Shown piece by piece: positions 40,301 through 51,436 of a DNA stretch of 64,000 nucleotides; the stretch's first letter is position 1, and every line of letters starts with the position of its first letter. The translations under genes and the position numbers were made by a program. Origin of the DNA: Tyto alba (taxonomy: Eukaryota > Chordata > Aves > Strigiformes > Tytonidae). Under the pieces are notes generated by a model. It saw only the letters and a program-made list of their open reading frames with translations, was not told the DNA's origin and searched no databases. The stretch is from the NCBI RefSeq assembly GCF_018691265.1, contig NW_024881322.1:1550001-1614000 (forward strand). The letters run 5' to 3'.

Positions 40301-43300
40301 TCCTGCGGCTGCTGATCAAAGACACTGCCCTGGAACTCCTAGTATTTCAGGCCATTTCCAGGGGAATCGCATCTCCCTAAGGATTCTCACTCAATAAGAA
40401 TGTCAGAAACAAGAACTGAACCCACATCAGAATCATAATTTTGGGGAGCAGAAACCACATTCGGGCTATTACACACATTCCGTTATACTATACAATGATT
40501 AAGCCTTCTGTAGCACAGCAAAACCAGGGAGCTTGTGTTTTCCAGTACCAATGGGAATGGCTTTCTCTTCCCGTGGTTGAAGTCAGGAAAGCACTAGACC
40601 TAATCACAGGCAGGGAACTATAAAGTAAACTATGGAGCAAGCACATGCCCACAGACAGCTGTTGCGGGGCATGAGAGGCGCAGTAAACCTGTGCTCACTG
40701 TACTCCCACAGCGACTTAAATGCTGTGATTGTACCACTGTGGCACCTCTACCCAACCAGAAAGTCTCCTCACCATTTCCAGAGACAGGATTTATGCCAAG
40801 CTCCTTCAATGCTTTTGAAGACTGGGACCCAAACTGGCCACGATTTCGGGTACTGACTTCACCATCCAGGCATTAGCTGTCATGTGCTGTTATTGGGGGA
40901 AAAAAAAAAAAAAAAAAAAAAAAGGAGTACTGCTGCTTAAACTCATAAAAGCAGTCACCAGCACCCCTGGCAAGAATATTTAAGAGTTTTATTCTTACAT
41001 TCTGCTCTGTTTCTTCTTTCTGCTCAGTGCCAGCACAAGCATTTCTGTTGCTGCACAGTGAACTGAATTAGAGAAGTGATCTGACTGGAAAATAACCTGG
41101 TTCTTCACTTCCAATCCACTACCCTTATTCACTGGTCCATCCTGACAGCAGGCGTTTTGAGAGGTTTATTATGTACATATAATTTAAGCAGATCAAGTAG
41201 AGAAATACATTGCACATTTGAAACAGAGTATTACAATGCAGATCTATCTGCTATTCAGGTCATTGCTGGCACAAACTTCAGGAACGTTACTCATTCTGTG
41301 AGCAAAACCAAAACCATTCAAATATCACAGATTTTGCCATAATTTTTTCTTCCAGATCAAATACATTTCCAACCAAAACAAGAAATTCACCTAATCTTTC
41401 CTCTCAAATGATCCTGCAAACAAGTTGCAATCTAAAGGCAGCAGAGCAGAATCCTGCCTTTGCTGAACAAAGTAACAGAAGAGTTGTGTTAATAATAATC
41501 TTGAGACATAAAACACAAAGCTACTGGAAAATAAGCTACTTGATGTATCATCAAAGACTAGGCTACACTGGTGAGGCTTTGTCTGTCCTATCTGGAGTAA
41601 GAGATGGGATAAAATTTACCTGGTATAGTGAATAGCTCCTGAAAAGTCTCCTTTGCGTTGATGTATCCTCTGAAGTGTCAGTTTAAGAGCTCTCCTTGCT
41701 CAAATTATACCTTCATTAGGGCAGGAATATCATGTTCTTATATTCTTACTTGGCTCAGGAAGTGAGGAGAGGAAAATAGTAACATTTCTGCTATGGAGAA
41801 CTTAACACTAAGAACAAGCAAGCGCTAATACATTACAAACCAGTAAGTTTCCGAAGAATGATTAGTTTCTTCCTCAAAGGAAATCTGCAGCTATGCCAAG
41901 AAATTTATGAAGACTGTATTGTTTTATGGACAAATAGGATTATAACTGTTCCATGATGTTTAACAGTTAGTGCCCTATCCATGCTACAAAAACCTAACCC
42001 TGCCGTAAAAAAAACAGGGATCATACAGGACAGACCTTTGCCCTCAGTATATACAGTCACAGTACAGAAGAACACTAACATGCAGTTTCATTCCCAAACC
42101 TGCTAAAATGATACTACTTTACGTTACAGCCACTTTAGTAGTGCCTACTTCAACCACAAGAGTCCTTCTGTAAACAGCAAGGTTGCAGAGCTCATACTTA
42201 AGCGGAAGAGAACACGGGCTTATATGGAGCTCCTGCTACAGATTTTTTAACTGGCATCCCCCTCCACGCACCCTTCCCTCACTTACAGACATCAAGCCCC
42301 ACTAAAAGAGAACCAAACGCTGTCTTTGGGGCCTTTCTTTCCACGGAGAACACTCCAGGAAGAAAGAACTCACCTAGCTCTTTGCCTGAGCTTGCTGATA
42401 AAAGATTGGGTACTTTTAAAAAGCTCTAAAAATATCAGATCAGATTGGGGTCTTAGAGACTCAAGGGAAGCCTGACTTTAAATGGTGGCAGGAGGAAGAA
42501 GACAGGCTGCTTTTCAAGCTTTAAACTTCATGATGTGAATTCAGGTGTTCATAGCTTGAATTCATTTTAACGGGATAAGCCAAAAGGTGGCACGCACTGG
42601 GAAAAGGCACCTTCCCCCAAAGTAGGAAGGGATGAAAAGCAGCCAGCCCCGTTTTAATATTGTTACAGGAATCATAACCGGGCCCTCGCATCTTCTCAGG
42701 CCATCTTTTGAGGGACAAGGGTCAAAATAGGTTGGTCCCTTTATGGCAGTAGCTAACCTATTTCTTTAATGATGAGAGGGGATTATCACCACATGCAGGG
42801 AAGACAAACTGCCTGATAGCATTTCACCCAACGCGCTACACTACGGAGAGGCAGTCTGAGAGGGCCAGAGAGGAACCAGCTGGTGGGGAGTTGGAAAATA
42901 ACCCCTTTGCTAATAAATATTATCAGCAAGAAATCAGTTCCCTGCTGCAGATGGAAACTTAATGGCATACAACAGACAGAAGACTAAATTTTACTCACAA
43001 GCCTGGGCCTGAGCTGATGGTCAAAGCCCAGGTGGGAGACTCTTCCTCCAGTCACAGGGGCCTCCTGCACCTGATTAACACCATTCAAGGTGGAAACCCA
43101 CTGCAGGCAGGTAGTGAGTAAAGTTAGACCTTTATTTTTTTTGTTATCTGCCGAGTCAGAGCTGCAGCTTTACCTCCTTCCCACGCAGCACTCCCTGTGT
43201 TAATGTAGTGCTTCAGGCAGGCAAACCACGCAGCACTCCACCTCTCCTTTATTTTCTCTTCCTCTCCTGCATTTTATTTGACTCCGAAACGAAAACGGGG

Positions 43301-43370
43301 AAGAAGGTGGCAGGTTAGAGGAAAGCCTGCAGAGGATTCCTCCTCCTCAGATTAAGATTTAATTGTATTC
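37340..43370. other. Intergenic, nothing recognised beyond a poly(A) tract
   Basis: Unique sequence with T17 near 39920, G9 near 40037 and A24 at 40900. Short frames only; no repeat family or exon recognised. Confidence 0.4.
40900..40923 (+). repeat. Poly(A) tract, 24 A
   Basis: Uninterrupted A24 after TTGGGGG. Confidence 0.95.
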
Positions 43371-43379
43371 CTAGTGAGT

Positions 43380-43690
43380 CCCTTCTGGTTGCGCTCGGTC
43401 TTTCAGATGAATGTTTCATCAATATGATTAGGATCACATCCCTCAGTCTCGTCTATTTACACAATCGGTTGTGACAGCTCGGAGTATAGTACTCCCTAAA
43501 GGAAATATTAGATACCACCCTATCATTTTATTCAAATCATATTTTGCACTCCGCACCTTCAGCCTAATGTCATTCTCCCCCAGATTACATATTTGTGATA
43601 TCCAGCAAGCACTAAAATCCTTCCAATAGGGATTAGATTAATATTTATATTGGCCATACTCATACTGTTCTGAGCAGGGCTATAAAGATT
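43380..43690. promoter_or_regulatory. Candidate conserved non-coding element with bicoid-type sites
   Basis: Unique, balanced-composition block 2.8-3.1 kb past the EOMES poly(A) signal. It contains GATTAGGATC (43426-43435), GTGACAG (43470s) and GGGATTAGATTAATAT (from 43630), which resemble OTX/GSC/PITX-type sites. No repeat family is recognised. Function is inferred only. Confidence 0.3.
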
Positions 43691-44262
43691 TCGGAAGGGG
43701 AGGAGTGGGCTACGGATACCTCAGGGGGCTGGGGAACGGGCTTGTACGTACAGAAAAAATGTGAGAAAATTATTATTAGTAATAACAACAATAGCAATAA
43801 TAACACCATCACCCCCGATGGCGGCAAAACCCAATTTCGTGAGGGAAGTGCCCCTCAGGGCCGCACTGAGGTGGCCCGGAGGGGAGGGCGGCAAAGAGGG
43901 GGGCTGTAAAAATAACTGTTCCCGGGAACCCCCCCCCCCCCCGGTACCGCCGCGCACCCCTCCGAGAGGGGAGGGGGCGGTGGAAACAAGCGAGCCCCTG
44001 GTGAAAAGGCGGCGTTGAAGAAGGTGGGAGCAGAAATTCAGACCGAAAGTAAAACCTCATCGCATTATTCGAAGAGAAAACACGGGGAAAGCTGCCTGCT
44101 CCGTCCTCCCCCGAGCGCCGGGACCGCGGCCCCGGGCGGGAGCCCCTTCCCCCGAGGCGGTCGGGGGAAGAAAGGTTTTGGGGTCGTTTCGTTTTCCCGC
44201 CCGGGTGTGAAGCACCGGCGACACGGTTTGGGGCGAGCAGCGAGGGACTGAGTTTCGCTGGG

Positions 44263-44480
44263 AAAAAAAAAAAAAAATAAAAAAAAAAAAATAAAAAAAA
44301 AAAATCAGACGGTTGCTCCCGACGTGCCGCTGCAAAGAGCGCAAGTGGGAGAAGGGATGAGCTGTTGGGTCTACTTTAACGAAAAAAACAAAAAACAAAA
44401 ACACAAAAAAAAAACACCAAAAAAAGAAAAAAAAACAAAACGAAACAAACAAAAAACACCAAACAAAAAAAAACCCAAAC
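44263..44480 (+). repeat. A-rich low complexity
   Basis: A-runs broken by T, then by C (AAAAAC, ACAAAAAACACC types). Apparent Lys/Asn- or Phe-rich frames here are composition artefacts. Confidence 0.85.
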
Positions 44481-45084
44481 CAGAGTCTTTGGTGAAAAAA
44501 ATGGTCTCAGTCCCTCGGACGAGCCCGTCTGTGCGATTAAAAACAAATAAGAGCTTATGCACGCAGAGCACCGACCTGCTCCCTCGGCTCAGGGGGGAAA
44601 TACCCCAGAAAATCGCTAATTGGCGGGGAACGGCCTCAGATGGCTCCACCGGTGTATCCCCGATCCGGGGCGGGGGGGGGCCCCCCCGGAGCGGAGCAGC
44701 AGCGTTAAGGGTTGGGGGTTCCCTTCACCCCCAGCTGGGTTCTGCAGCTCCACCGGGCCGCCTCTCACTGCACACCACCGCAACGCCGTAAATAACTATT
44801 TAAAAATTTTCTTTTCTGGTCTTTTTTCCTCCCCCCCCCCACCCCTCGGAGCCTGCTTGCCCGCCGTCCCCTGCCAGCTGCGTGGAGAAGGTGCCGCCTT
44901 CCCCCCGCCACACGCGCGTGGGTGTGGGGGCTGTGGAAGAAGGGGCAGTCATCCTCGGGGTCGCCCCCTCCCTCCAAACCCGCGACAAAAAGCCTGCCGA
45001 GGCGAGGCGGGGTTCTCCACCCCGGAGCCTGCTGTTTGTCTCGGTAAATCACATTACGAAGCAAAGTGCAAGGGTAGTTAACTT

Positions 45085-45315
45085 TATCTTTCGTTAATGT
45101 AAACAAATAAGAAGCATTCAGTTCCTTGATCTTTATTTAAATATAGAGTTGTTTATCGGTGTCATCCTATGAAGATTAATTAGATACCTTTATTCACAAT
45201 TTGGCGTCTGACACCCCATTTTAGGAATGCATTATAATCACAAGGTGTTAATTGGGGCCAGCCAGGCACTTATGTTTCTATTAAACAGTGTGAGGACTTT
45301 TCACAAGTATTAAGC
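45085..45315. promoter_or_regulatory. Candidate conserved enhancer with three T-box-type half sites
   Basis: AT-rich, non-repetitive 230-bp islet between GC-rich blocks, 1.1 kb beyond the EOMES poly(A) signal. It has GGTGTCA (45158-45164), TGACACC (45209-45215) and AGGTGTTA (45243-45250), a homeodomain-type GATTAATTAG (45174-45183) and CTTTATT/ATTAAA stretches. It ends just before a T27 tract. Enhancer activity is inferred from composition and motifs. Confidence 0.35.
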
Positions 45316-45323
45316 TTTTTTGC

Positions 45324-45350
45324 TTTTTTTTTTTTTTTTTTTTTTTTTTT
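45324..45350 (+). repeat. Poly(T) tract, 27 T
   Basis: Uninterrupted T27 at the edge of the candidate downstream enhancer islet. Confidence 0.95.
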
Positions 45351-46034
45351 ACCGTGCGGTGCAAAAATACAGTTTTTAATAACACACTGCAGCGGAACCG
45401 TGCTGCTGAGCGCTGATATAACCGGTGTTTGCAGCCCGGGGAAAGCGGGTCGGCATACGGCCCCGGCGGGGGACGGGGGCAGCCCGCCTTCCCCGGGGGG
45501 GGGCTTTCCCCTGAGGGAGCATCCCCCGCTTAAAAGAAAAAAAAAAATAGGGGAAAAAAAGGAAAAAAATAAAAATAGAATAAAAATAATTTAAAAATCC
45601 GTTCCCAGTCGCTTAAAACTACCGCGGGTGCCCTCCTGTCCCGGGTGGGCCGGGGTCTCTCTGCCCGCGGAGAGGCGCGGAACCCGAACCCCCAAAGAGC
45701 TGATCGAAATCTCCTCGGAAATCGGCCGCCCTCCGCTCCCGAGGGGGGGGAAGCTGCTGCCAGGGCCCCCCCGATCGCGTTACCTCCTCCGGGGAGGGCC
45801 CCCGCTCCAGCCCCGGCTTTATTTTGTTTGCAGCCGGGCATCGCTAACAGTTTAATCCCATTACCGCCTGCATATCCTCAAGGAAAGGTCCGGATTCAAT
45901 TGCTCTGCCAGGAGGGGCTCACTCCCCAGATAAGGGGGCAGGGGAATTTCTTACCCTGTTCTGGGAAAGGGAGGGGGGAGAGCAGGGGCAGCCGAGCTCG
46001 CCAGTCACCCCCCCAGGACGAGGGCTGAGCTCAT

Positions 46035-46056
46035 CCCCCCCCCCCCCCCCCCCCCC
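46035..46056 (+). repeat. Poly(C) tract, 22 C
   Basis: Uninterrupted C22, about 380 bases beyond the inferred EOMES cleavage site. Homopolymers this long are often mis-sized in assemblies. Confidence 0.9.
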
Positions 46057-46148
46057 GGGCCAGAGGGTGCCGGGGAACAGAGGCACCGGCACATTGAGCG
46101 TCCAAGCAGAGGTTTTGGGGATGCACAGAACCGTGGCAATCCACATTT

Positions 46149-46255
46149 GGAAAAAAAAAAAGAACACACACACACCAAAAAAAAAAAAAAAAACCCACCA
46201 AAAAAAACCCAACCAACCAAACAACAAAACCACAACAAAACCAAAAAACAACCAC
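46149..46255 (+). repeat. A/C-rich low complexity
   Basis: A10, (CA)n, A17 and CCAAAA-type units just past the EOMES poly(A) site. Non-coding. Confidence 0.85.
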
Positions 46256-46440
46256 GCACAGAGCGGCTAGCAGGGTCCAACTGAGCACAGTGCAAGGGCT
46301 AAAGCAGCAAGAAGAAATATTGCAAGGGATAGCTAGATTTAAAGATGACAAAGCCCCCCAAGAATTTTGCTGCCTCCTTCCCCCCTCAGCTGGGACATCC
46401 AGTAGAAGAAAAGAAGAGGCAGAGATCCATCCCCACTCTT

Positions 46441-47542
46441 ATCCCTGGCACCACCACATTTATTAAAAATTACTACTATGTACATAGAAAAAGAAAACAG
46501 AACCAAGTTTTGTTGGAAGGAGGTTGTGTGGCAGTGCTCTAGGGTTGATCCGTTTAAAATGGCTGAAACTAGTAGGCAAGAAGAGTGGGCAAGTTACATC
46601 ACTTCCAGTTTTGTACAGGGCAGCTGAAAGTCACTTCGCATACATGTAAATAAGAAATCTGTTCATGTTTTTTTGCAATGCTACGTTTGATTAACCGAAG
46701 AAATGCATTTTGAATTTCAAAGCACCACTGGAGGTCCTGACTGAACAGCTATAGGTCAACTATTTATATATTATTCCACAATATTCTACAGTGTACCTAG
46801 ACAAAACACAACTGTACACTTTGTTTTTGGCCACCTCAACGAAGGTTAGGCTTTTGGGATGGAGGAGAGGGTTGGGTTGTTTTTTTTAATGCAAGTTCTA
46901 AACTATGAAAAGTCAGATTTGGTCATTGCAACCCCATTGTTAGCAACAAGACCTTCAAGTCAAAATCCTGCCTGGCAAGCAGGCCTGATTTTGGCCACCT
47001 TCTGCCAAAGAAAGCCTTAGCTGAGTGATATCTGACTCGGCCAACTGTGCTGCAGACAAGGGTACAAGGGTTTAAAAAATCAGCTCAGTCTAAAACAGAA
47101 CATAGCATTTGTGCAGTTCCCCACAACCCAGCCCCCTTTTATCAAAGGGGCAGGCAGGGAAGATTAAATTTGGGATCCAACCCCCCTATTTCCTTGCTCA
47201 GGAGTGCATAGATTTGATCAGGCCTCTGAGCCAAGACAAAACTGTACACTTTAGTGTCTCCAATAAATAAGCCACATTGTAAAAATCTATGCTCCTGCTT
47301 ACAGCTTCCACATGTGGTTCCTTCTAGAAAAAAAAAAAAATTAAAGTGGGGAATAATTCTACCATAGTTTGCTCTTTCCCTGTTTCATTACCTGCGACAG
47401 TCAAAAAGCTTTGGCACCTTCTTTAGAATTGCACACAACAATTCAAGGTGGAAGGCAAGAGTCTTTTTGGCAATTGTAATGCAAAAAAAACCAAGGCCAC
47501 CCTGAAAAAAAAAAAATTAGCCAATTGGAATAAAAGGATGCT
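46441..47542 (-). other. EOMES: EOMES 3' UTR (inferred extent)
   Basis: About 1.1 kb between the stop codon and the first good AATAAA. It has mixed composition with short A/T tracts and no competing ORF. An ATTAAA at 46890-46885 could serve a shorter transcript. The end is inferred from the poly(A) signal, not from transcript data. Confidence 0.65.
46459..46464 (-). terminator. EOMES: EOMES polyadenylation signal AATAAA
   Basis: On the minus strand the context is TTTTTAATAAATGTGG, about 1.08 kb past the stop codon. It is the only canonical hexamer I find in the 3' region. Cleavage is expected 10-30 bases further on, near 46435-46450. Confidence 0.65.
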
Positions 47543-48278
47543 TTAAGAACTAGTATAGAACGCATAGTAGCCCATGCCTTTTGAAGTGTCTTTGCTATAG
47601 TCCTCAGCGTTAATGTCCTCGCATTTCATCGTCGGGGAGTTTTCATTGCTGGAAGTGCTAGGGGAGAGCCGTCTTCTCTTGCAAGCACCCATGTAGACCC
47701 CAGAATCATTTGAATCTAGAGACTTTATGGAGGGTGGAGTCTCTATCCAGGACGAACCGATTTCTTCTTTCACCTTCTCCTTGGAGAGCTGGTCTTCAGA
47801 GAAACCGGGAGGACTTGTTCTGGAGGCCCAAGGTAATCCTGTTGTCATTTTTCTCTGGTAAGAGCCCCTGCTCCCCCAGCCTGCCACGGACGGAAACGTG
47901 GGGTCAGGGTAGTACCCCAGAGCGTGGGATGTCTGAAGGGGGAGGGATTTAATGCCGTAAGGGAGCAAGGTGCTAGGAGAATACTCCGTCTCGTAGGAGT
48001 TCATGTCCAATTTGTTGGCACCGGGCTGCTGTACAGGCGTGACAAACCACCGCTGGGGAGGGCTGGCCACCTCCTCGCTCTGCTGCGGAGAGAGCAAGCC
48101 GTTCGTCTGCGGGACGGTTCTCTCACCGTTGTAAAACCTGGCTGGGGGCAGGTTGTTGACAAACTGTTCTTGGAAGAATGGTTGCACGCTGTAACGGGCA
48201 CCAGGGACGATCTGGTGGGATCTAGGAGAATCCGTGGGAGATGGAGTTAATCTGTCATTTTCTGAGGCTGTGTACATG
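47543..48278 (-). CDS. EOMES: EOMES coding exon 6 (C-terminal region) and stop
   Basis: Last coding exon, encoding residues 417-660 and a TAA stop at 47545-47543. The acceptor is ACGTTGTAG|CATG. It starts [19 protein letters not shown] and contains [20 protein letters not shown] and the conserved C-terminal activation segment [21 protein letters not shown] basic patch CKRRRLSP follows, and the chain ends [11 protein letters not shown]. The end differs slightly from the human tail (GGYYAFYTTP, from memory). Confidence 0.97.
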
Positions 48279-51200
48279 CTACAACGTAAAAGAGAAATAC
48301 TGAGTGTTGTTCTTTACAATTCCAGCATGACAGTAAAGCAAAACAAAAACACAACTGGGAAGAAACAGAGCTCTTTCTTACTTAGAATCACAACTAGGTT
48401 TAACTAGATGTTCATTTTTTCCAATTTAGGAGTTCAGGATGTTTTTCCTAGAGCGGTATAAAATTTATACTATCGCTGCTACAAGTACACAATCAACCAT
48501 TTTCTCTGCCATTTTCTCTGCCAATCAACCCATTTTCAGTGAGGTGCAGCACCTTCCTCCCAGAAGCCACACATACGTGTATATACATACAGCTCCAGCT
48601 TTTCAAAGCCCATTCCGTGCTAGAGTGAGCCTTAGGCAAGTCTCCTCCTGATAATTGGAAGAAGCTGCCGGCCCTGTGGATACCCAATACACTACTGCCA
48701 ATCTGCAGGCCACCTAAATTCAGCCAGTACAAGTTTCCTACCAAAATTCAAAAGCCTGCTGAAAGCCAGGTCATCAAGACAATACAGTAACTATACAAAC
48801 ACACAATTAATGTTCATAGACCGACATTTAATGTCTTTGAAAGGAGCACATCAGCTAGCAAAGCTGACAATAAAAGTATTACTACTCCTGAGTGATTGAC
48901 ATTTTGGGCCAGAATGGTGCCTCCTGGACAGAGGCAGCTGCAAGAGAAGACAGACGTGCACTTACGAGTCATAGTTGTCCCTGAAGCCCTTCGCAAAAGG
49001 ATTATGGTCAATTTTGAGCTGGGTAATCTAAAAGTGAAAGCAGAATATAGTGAGATGAGATGCTGAACCCACAAGGACAGTTTTATTCTTAATGGTAATT
49101 TTTATACATCCAAGCTTACATCAGTATTTTGATACGCCGTAACTGCTATGAACTGCGTTTCAGGAAAAATAAACGTTTGAGTCTTTGAGGAATCATTCAG
49201 ATCTTCAACACCATCTTCAGTCACCTCCACAATGTGAAGCCGGGGCTGGTATTTGTGCAAAGATTGCAGTACTATCATCTAAAAGGGACCACGGAAGAGG
49301 CAAGATCATTAGACCAACTGCATCCAGCATTAAAAGATCTATTTTATACCCTGATTCCTGTAAACAGTAATCTTTTGACTTGGGAATGGAGCAGTTTTAA
49401 CGGTTAACAGGAGATGATTCACAGCTTGTAACCCTGTTTCACTAGGTTTCTAGTATGCTAAAATCTGTAAATGCAGGAAATCGAGAGCTATCAGCTACAC
49501 TCCCACTTTTTGAGCCGCGCCGGAGATAGATACACTGGCTAAAAACAAAGACATTCACACATCTCTTTCTGACCTTTCTAATTGTCTTCGAGGGAGAAGC
49601 AAAGAAAAGATCTACGATGCAGTTCAAGAAGAGAGTAAGTCACAAGGACAGCGATTGTGAGGCTCGATTAAACGCCGTAAAGCCCCGAAAACCCAGGGTG
49701 CTCCTGCCTGAGCCACCAAGAGCCCCTCAATCCTGCCTTCCCCCCCCCCCCCCCCCCCCGCACCCCATTTACCTGCGCGTTGTTGTTATTAGCACCTTTA
49801 TTGTTCGTCAGCTTCAGTTTCCCGAAAGAAATCTCCTGCCTCATCCAGTGAGCCCCGGTGTTGGGCGACTCGGGGTGAACATACACCTTGTTGCCTGGGG
49901 AAGAGAAGCCGAGCTGTAAAGCGGCCGCCGGGGACAGGCGCTTTGTTCCTCGGGGGGGGGCACCTCGGATCCCACCCCACCCCCCCCCGGACATCCCCAG
50001 CCTCCCGCACCGTGGCGTGGGGGGGGGGGGGAGGAAAAAAAATTCAATAAAAGTTGCAAGACGCCCTTAAAAACCTTAGCTGTGCCCGCAGCGGGATGCC
50101 GGGGGGTGGGGTGTGTGAAGCGGGAACCCTTTCTGGGAAGCCGACCCGCGGGGGAAGGCGGCGGGGACACTCCCGAGGAACCGCACCTACCTTGCATGTT
50201 GTTGTCGGCTTTGCCGCAGGTCACCCACTTGCCCCCCTGGAAACGCCAGTGGTTGGGGTCCGCCAGCACCACCTCCACGAAGACGTTGTAGTGGGCCGTG
50301 GGGTTGAGGCCGGTGATGTTAAAGCTCAGGAAAGGAAACATCCTCCTGGAGGTGGGGGGGGGGGGGAAGAGAAGCGCACCGCATGTCGAGGCGGGCCGGG
50401 GAAAAAAAAAAAAAAAAAGGGGCGCCTGCCGCGGGGTGCCCCGTCTGTCCCGGCACCGAGGAGGCAAGCGGCGAGCCCCGACCGACCCCCGCCTCACCGC
50501 GGGGAAACCGGGAAAGCAGCTTTAAGCGGGGGGGGGGGGAAGAATCCCCGGGCCGGAGGCACCGCCGACGGGGAGGCCGCGCACCTCCTTCCCAGGGGGG
50601 GAACGGGCGGCATCGCCCAGCACCGAGCGACCGCGGGAGCCCTCCCGCCGCGTTTCACACACACACACACACCCCCCCCCCGCTTACCGGCCCTGCTTGG
50701 TGATGATCATCTCCGTCTGGTGCCGGTGGAACTTGAGCCAGAGAGGCCGGTTGCAGAGGAAGACCTGAGCCCGCAGACCCGCGCCGGCTGCCGGCACCCC
50801 CAGCGCCCCCAGCCCACCGCAGGACCCCGAGGCCGGCGGGTAAGGGCCGTAGAGGGACCCTCCGCCCCCCGCCTGCCCGTACTGGTACCCACCGCCGCCT
50901 CCGAACTGCGCCCGGCCGCCGGGAGGGCAGACGGTACCGGGGAAGCCTCCCGGCGACAGCACGGAGCCGTAGGGGTAGCGGGGCCCCCCCGGGGGCTGGT
51001 AGACGGTGCCGTGCTGCGCCGGGTAGGGGAAGAGGGCGCAAGGCCCACCCAGCTCGGCCCCGGGGGGGCCGGGGGACTGCAGGTAGTAGCGCTCGGGGCT
51101 GAGGCCATCCATGGAGTAACGGGCGGCAGCGGCGGCGGCGGGGGGGGGCAGCTCCTCCTCCCCGCAGGGGTTGGCCTTGCGGCCGTCCGGTTTGGGGGGG

Positions 51201-51436
51201 GCGAAGGGCGGCTCGCCCGCCTCCGCCTCGCCCAGCACGGCGGGGGCCGCCCCGAACTTCTTGGGCGCCTTGTCCAGGTCGAGGCGAGGAGGGGAGCCCG
51301 GTCGGGGGGGGGGGCCCCCTCGGGACCCGCCGCCACCGCCCGCCCCGCCACCGCCTCGCCCGCCGCCTTCCAGCGGGTAAAAGGGGGCTCCGGGCAGGGC
51401 CCCCGCCGCCGCCAGCAGCGGCTCCCCCAGCTGCAT
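47543..51436 (-). CDS. EOMES: Eomesodermin (TBR2), T-box transcription factor, six coding exons
   Basis: Nuclear DNA-binding transcription factor that activates mesendoderm, neural-progenitor and cytotoxic-lymphocyte programmes through T-box sites. Coding exons on the minus strand are 51436-50688, 50345-50191, 49894-49773, 49278-49120, 49027-48966 and 48278-47543. They sum to 1983 bases, giving 660 residues and a TAA stop. All introns are GT...AG (342, 296, 494, 92 and 687 bp) and phases agree at every junction. The N-terminal activation region (about 1-221) is Gly/Pro-rich and holds the family segment [20 protein letters not shown]. The T-box covers about 222-415, including [39 protein letters not shown] and [20 protein letters not shown]. 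The C-terminal region holds [20 protein letters not shown] and ends YYAFYTSS. The start is set by the family N-terminus MQLGEPLL; the frame stays open upstream, so conservation and not an upstream stop decides it. Human EOMES, recalled at about 686 residues, is slightly longer, mainly from a longer Ala tract. The -3 Kozak base is A. TBX21 and TBR1 are ruled out by the N- and C-terminal segments. Confidence 0.97.
48966..49027 (-). CDS. EOMES: EOMES coding exon 5 (end of T-box)
   Basis: 62-bp exon encoding residues 396-415 ([20 protein letters not shown]), the DNA-contacting C-terminal end of the T-box, plus two bases of Ser416. It is separated from exon 4 by a 92-bp intron. The acceptor is CTTTTAG|ATTACC. 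The donor is GACTC|GTAAG. Confidence 0.97.
49120..49278 (-). CDS. EOMES: EOMES coding exon 4 (T-box)
   Basis: 159-bp exon, phase 0 at both ends, encoding residues 343-395. It includes the T-box segments [20 protein letters not shown] and [11 protein letters not shown]. The acceptor is CCCTTTTAG|ATG. The donor is ACTGAT|GTAAGC. Confidence 0.97.
49740..49759 (+). repeat. Poly(C) tract, 20 C, in EOMES intron 3
   Basis: C20 on the + strand, that is, G20 in the EOMES transcript, starting 13 bases after the exon 3 donor. Confidence 0.9.
49773..49894 (-). CDS. EOMES: EOMES coding exon 3 (T-box)
   Basis: 122-bp exon encoding residues 303-342, including [20 protein letters not shown] and [16 protein letters not shown]. 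The acceptor is TTCCCCAG|GCAAC. The donor is GCGCAG|GTAAAT in phase 0. A 20-nt G tract (sense strand) begins 13 bases into the following intron. Confidence 0.97.
50191..50345 (-). CDS. EOMES: EOMES coding exon 2 (T-box)
   Basis: 155-bp exon encoding residues 251-301, with split codons at both ends. It carries the T-box core segments [19 protein letters not shown] and [19 protein letters not shown]. The acceptor is a C-rich tract ending CACCTCCAG|GAGG. The donor is CAAG|GTAGGT. Confidence 0.97.
50688..51436 (-). CDS. EOMES: EOMES coding exon 1
   Basis: Encodes residues 1-249 plus two bases of codon 250: the whole Gly/Pro/Ala-rich N-terminal region and the first T-box strand ([20 protein letters not shown]). 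The start ATG is at 51436-51434. The donor is GGCCG|GTAAGCGG, with GT at 50687-50686, and is followed at once by a G-run and a short (GT)n. The alanine tract is only about six residues. Confidence 0.96.

Larger units (their letters stand above)
43800..46080. other. CpG-rich island(s) downstream of EOMES
   Basis: GC-rich stretches at 43.80-44.25, 44.58-45.05 and 45.40-46.08 kb, interrupted by A-rich low complexity (44263-44480) and the AT-rich islet 45.08-45.32 kb. No coding sequence is recognised. It may be an extension of the EOMES CpG domain or a separate promoter-like island. Confidence 0.5.

Noticed and set aside
1..43000. Exons of a flanking gene such as SLC4A7
   Set aside because: No transporter-like exon seen. 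In other vertebrates the neighbour lies far from EOMES, so its absence is expected.
44057..44791. Phe- or Lys-rich frames
   Set aside because: Produced by A-rich low complexity at 44263-44480.
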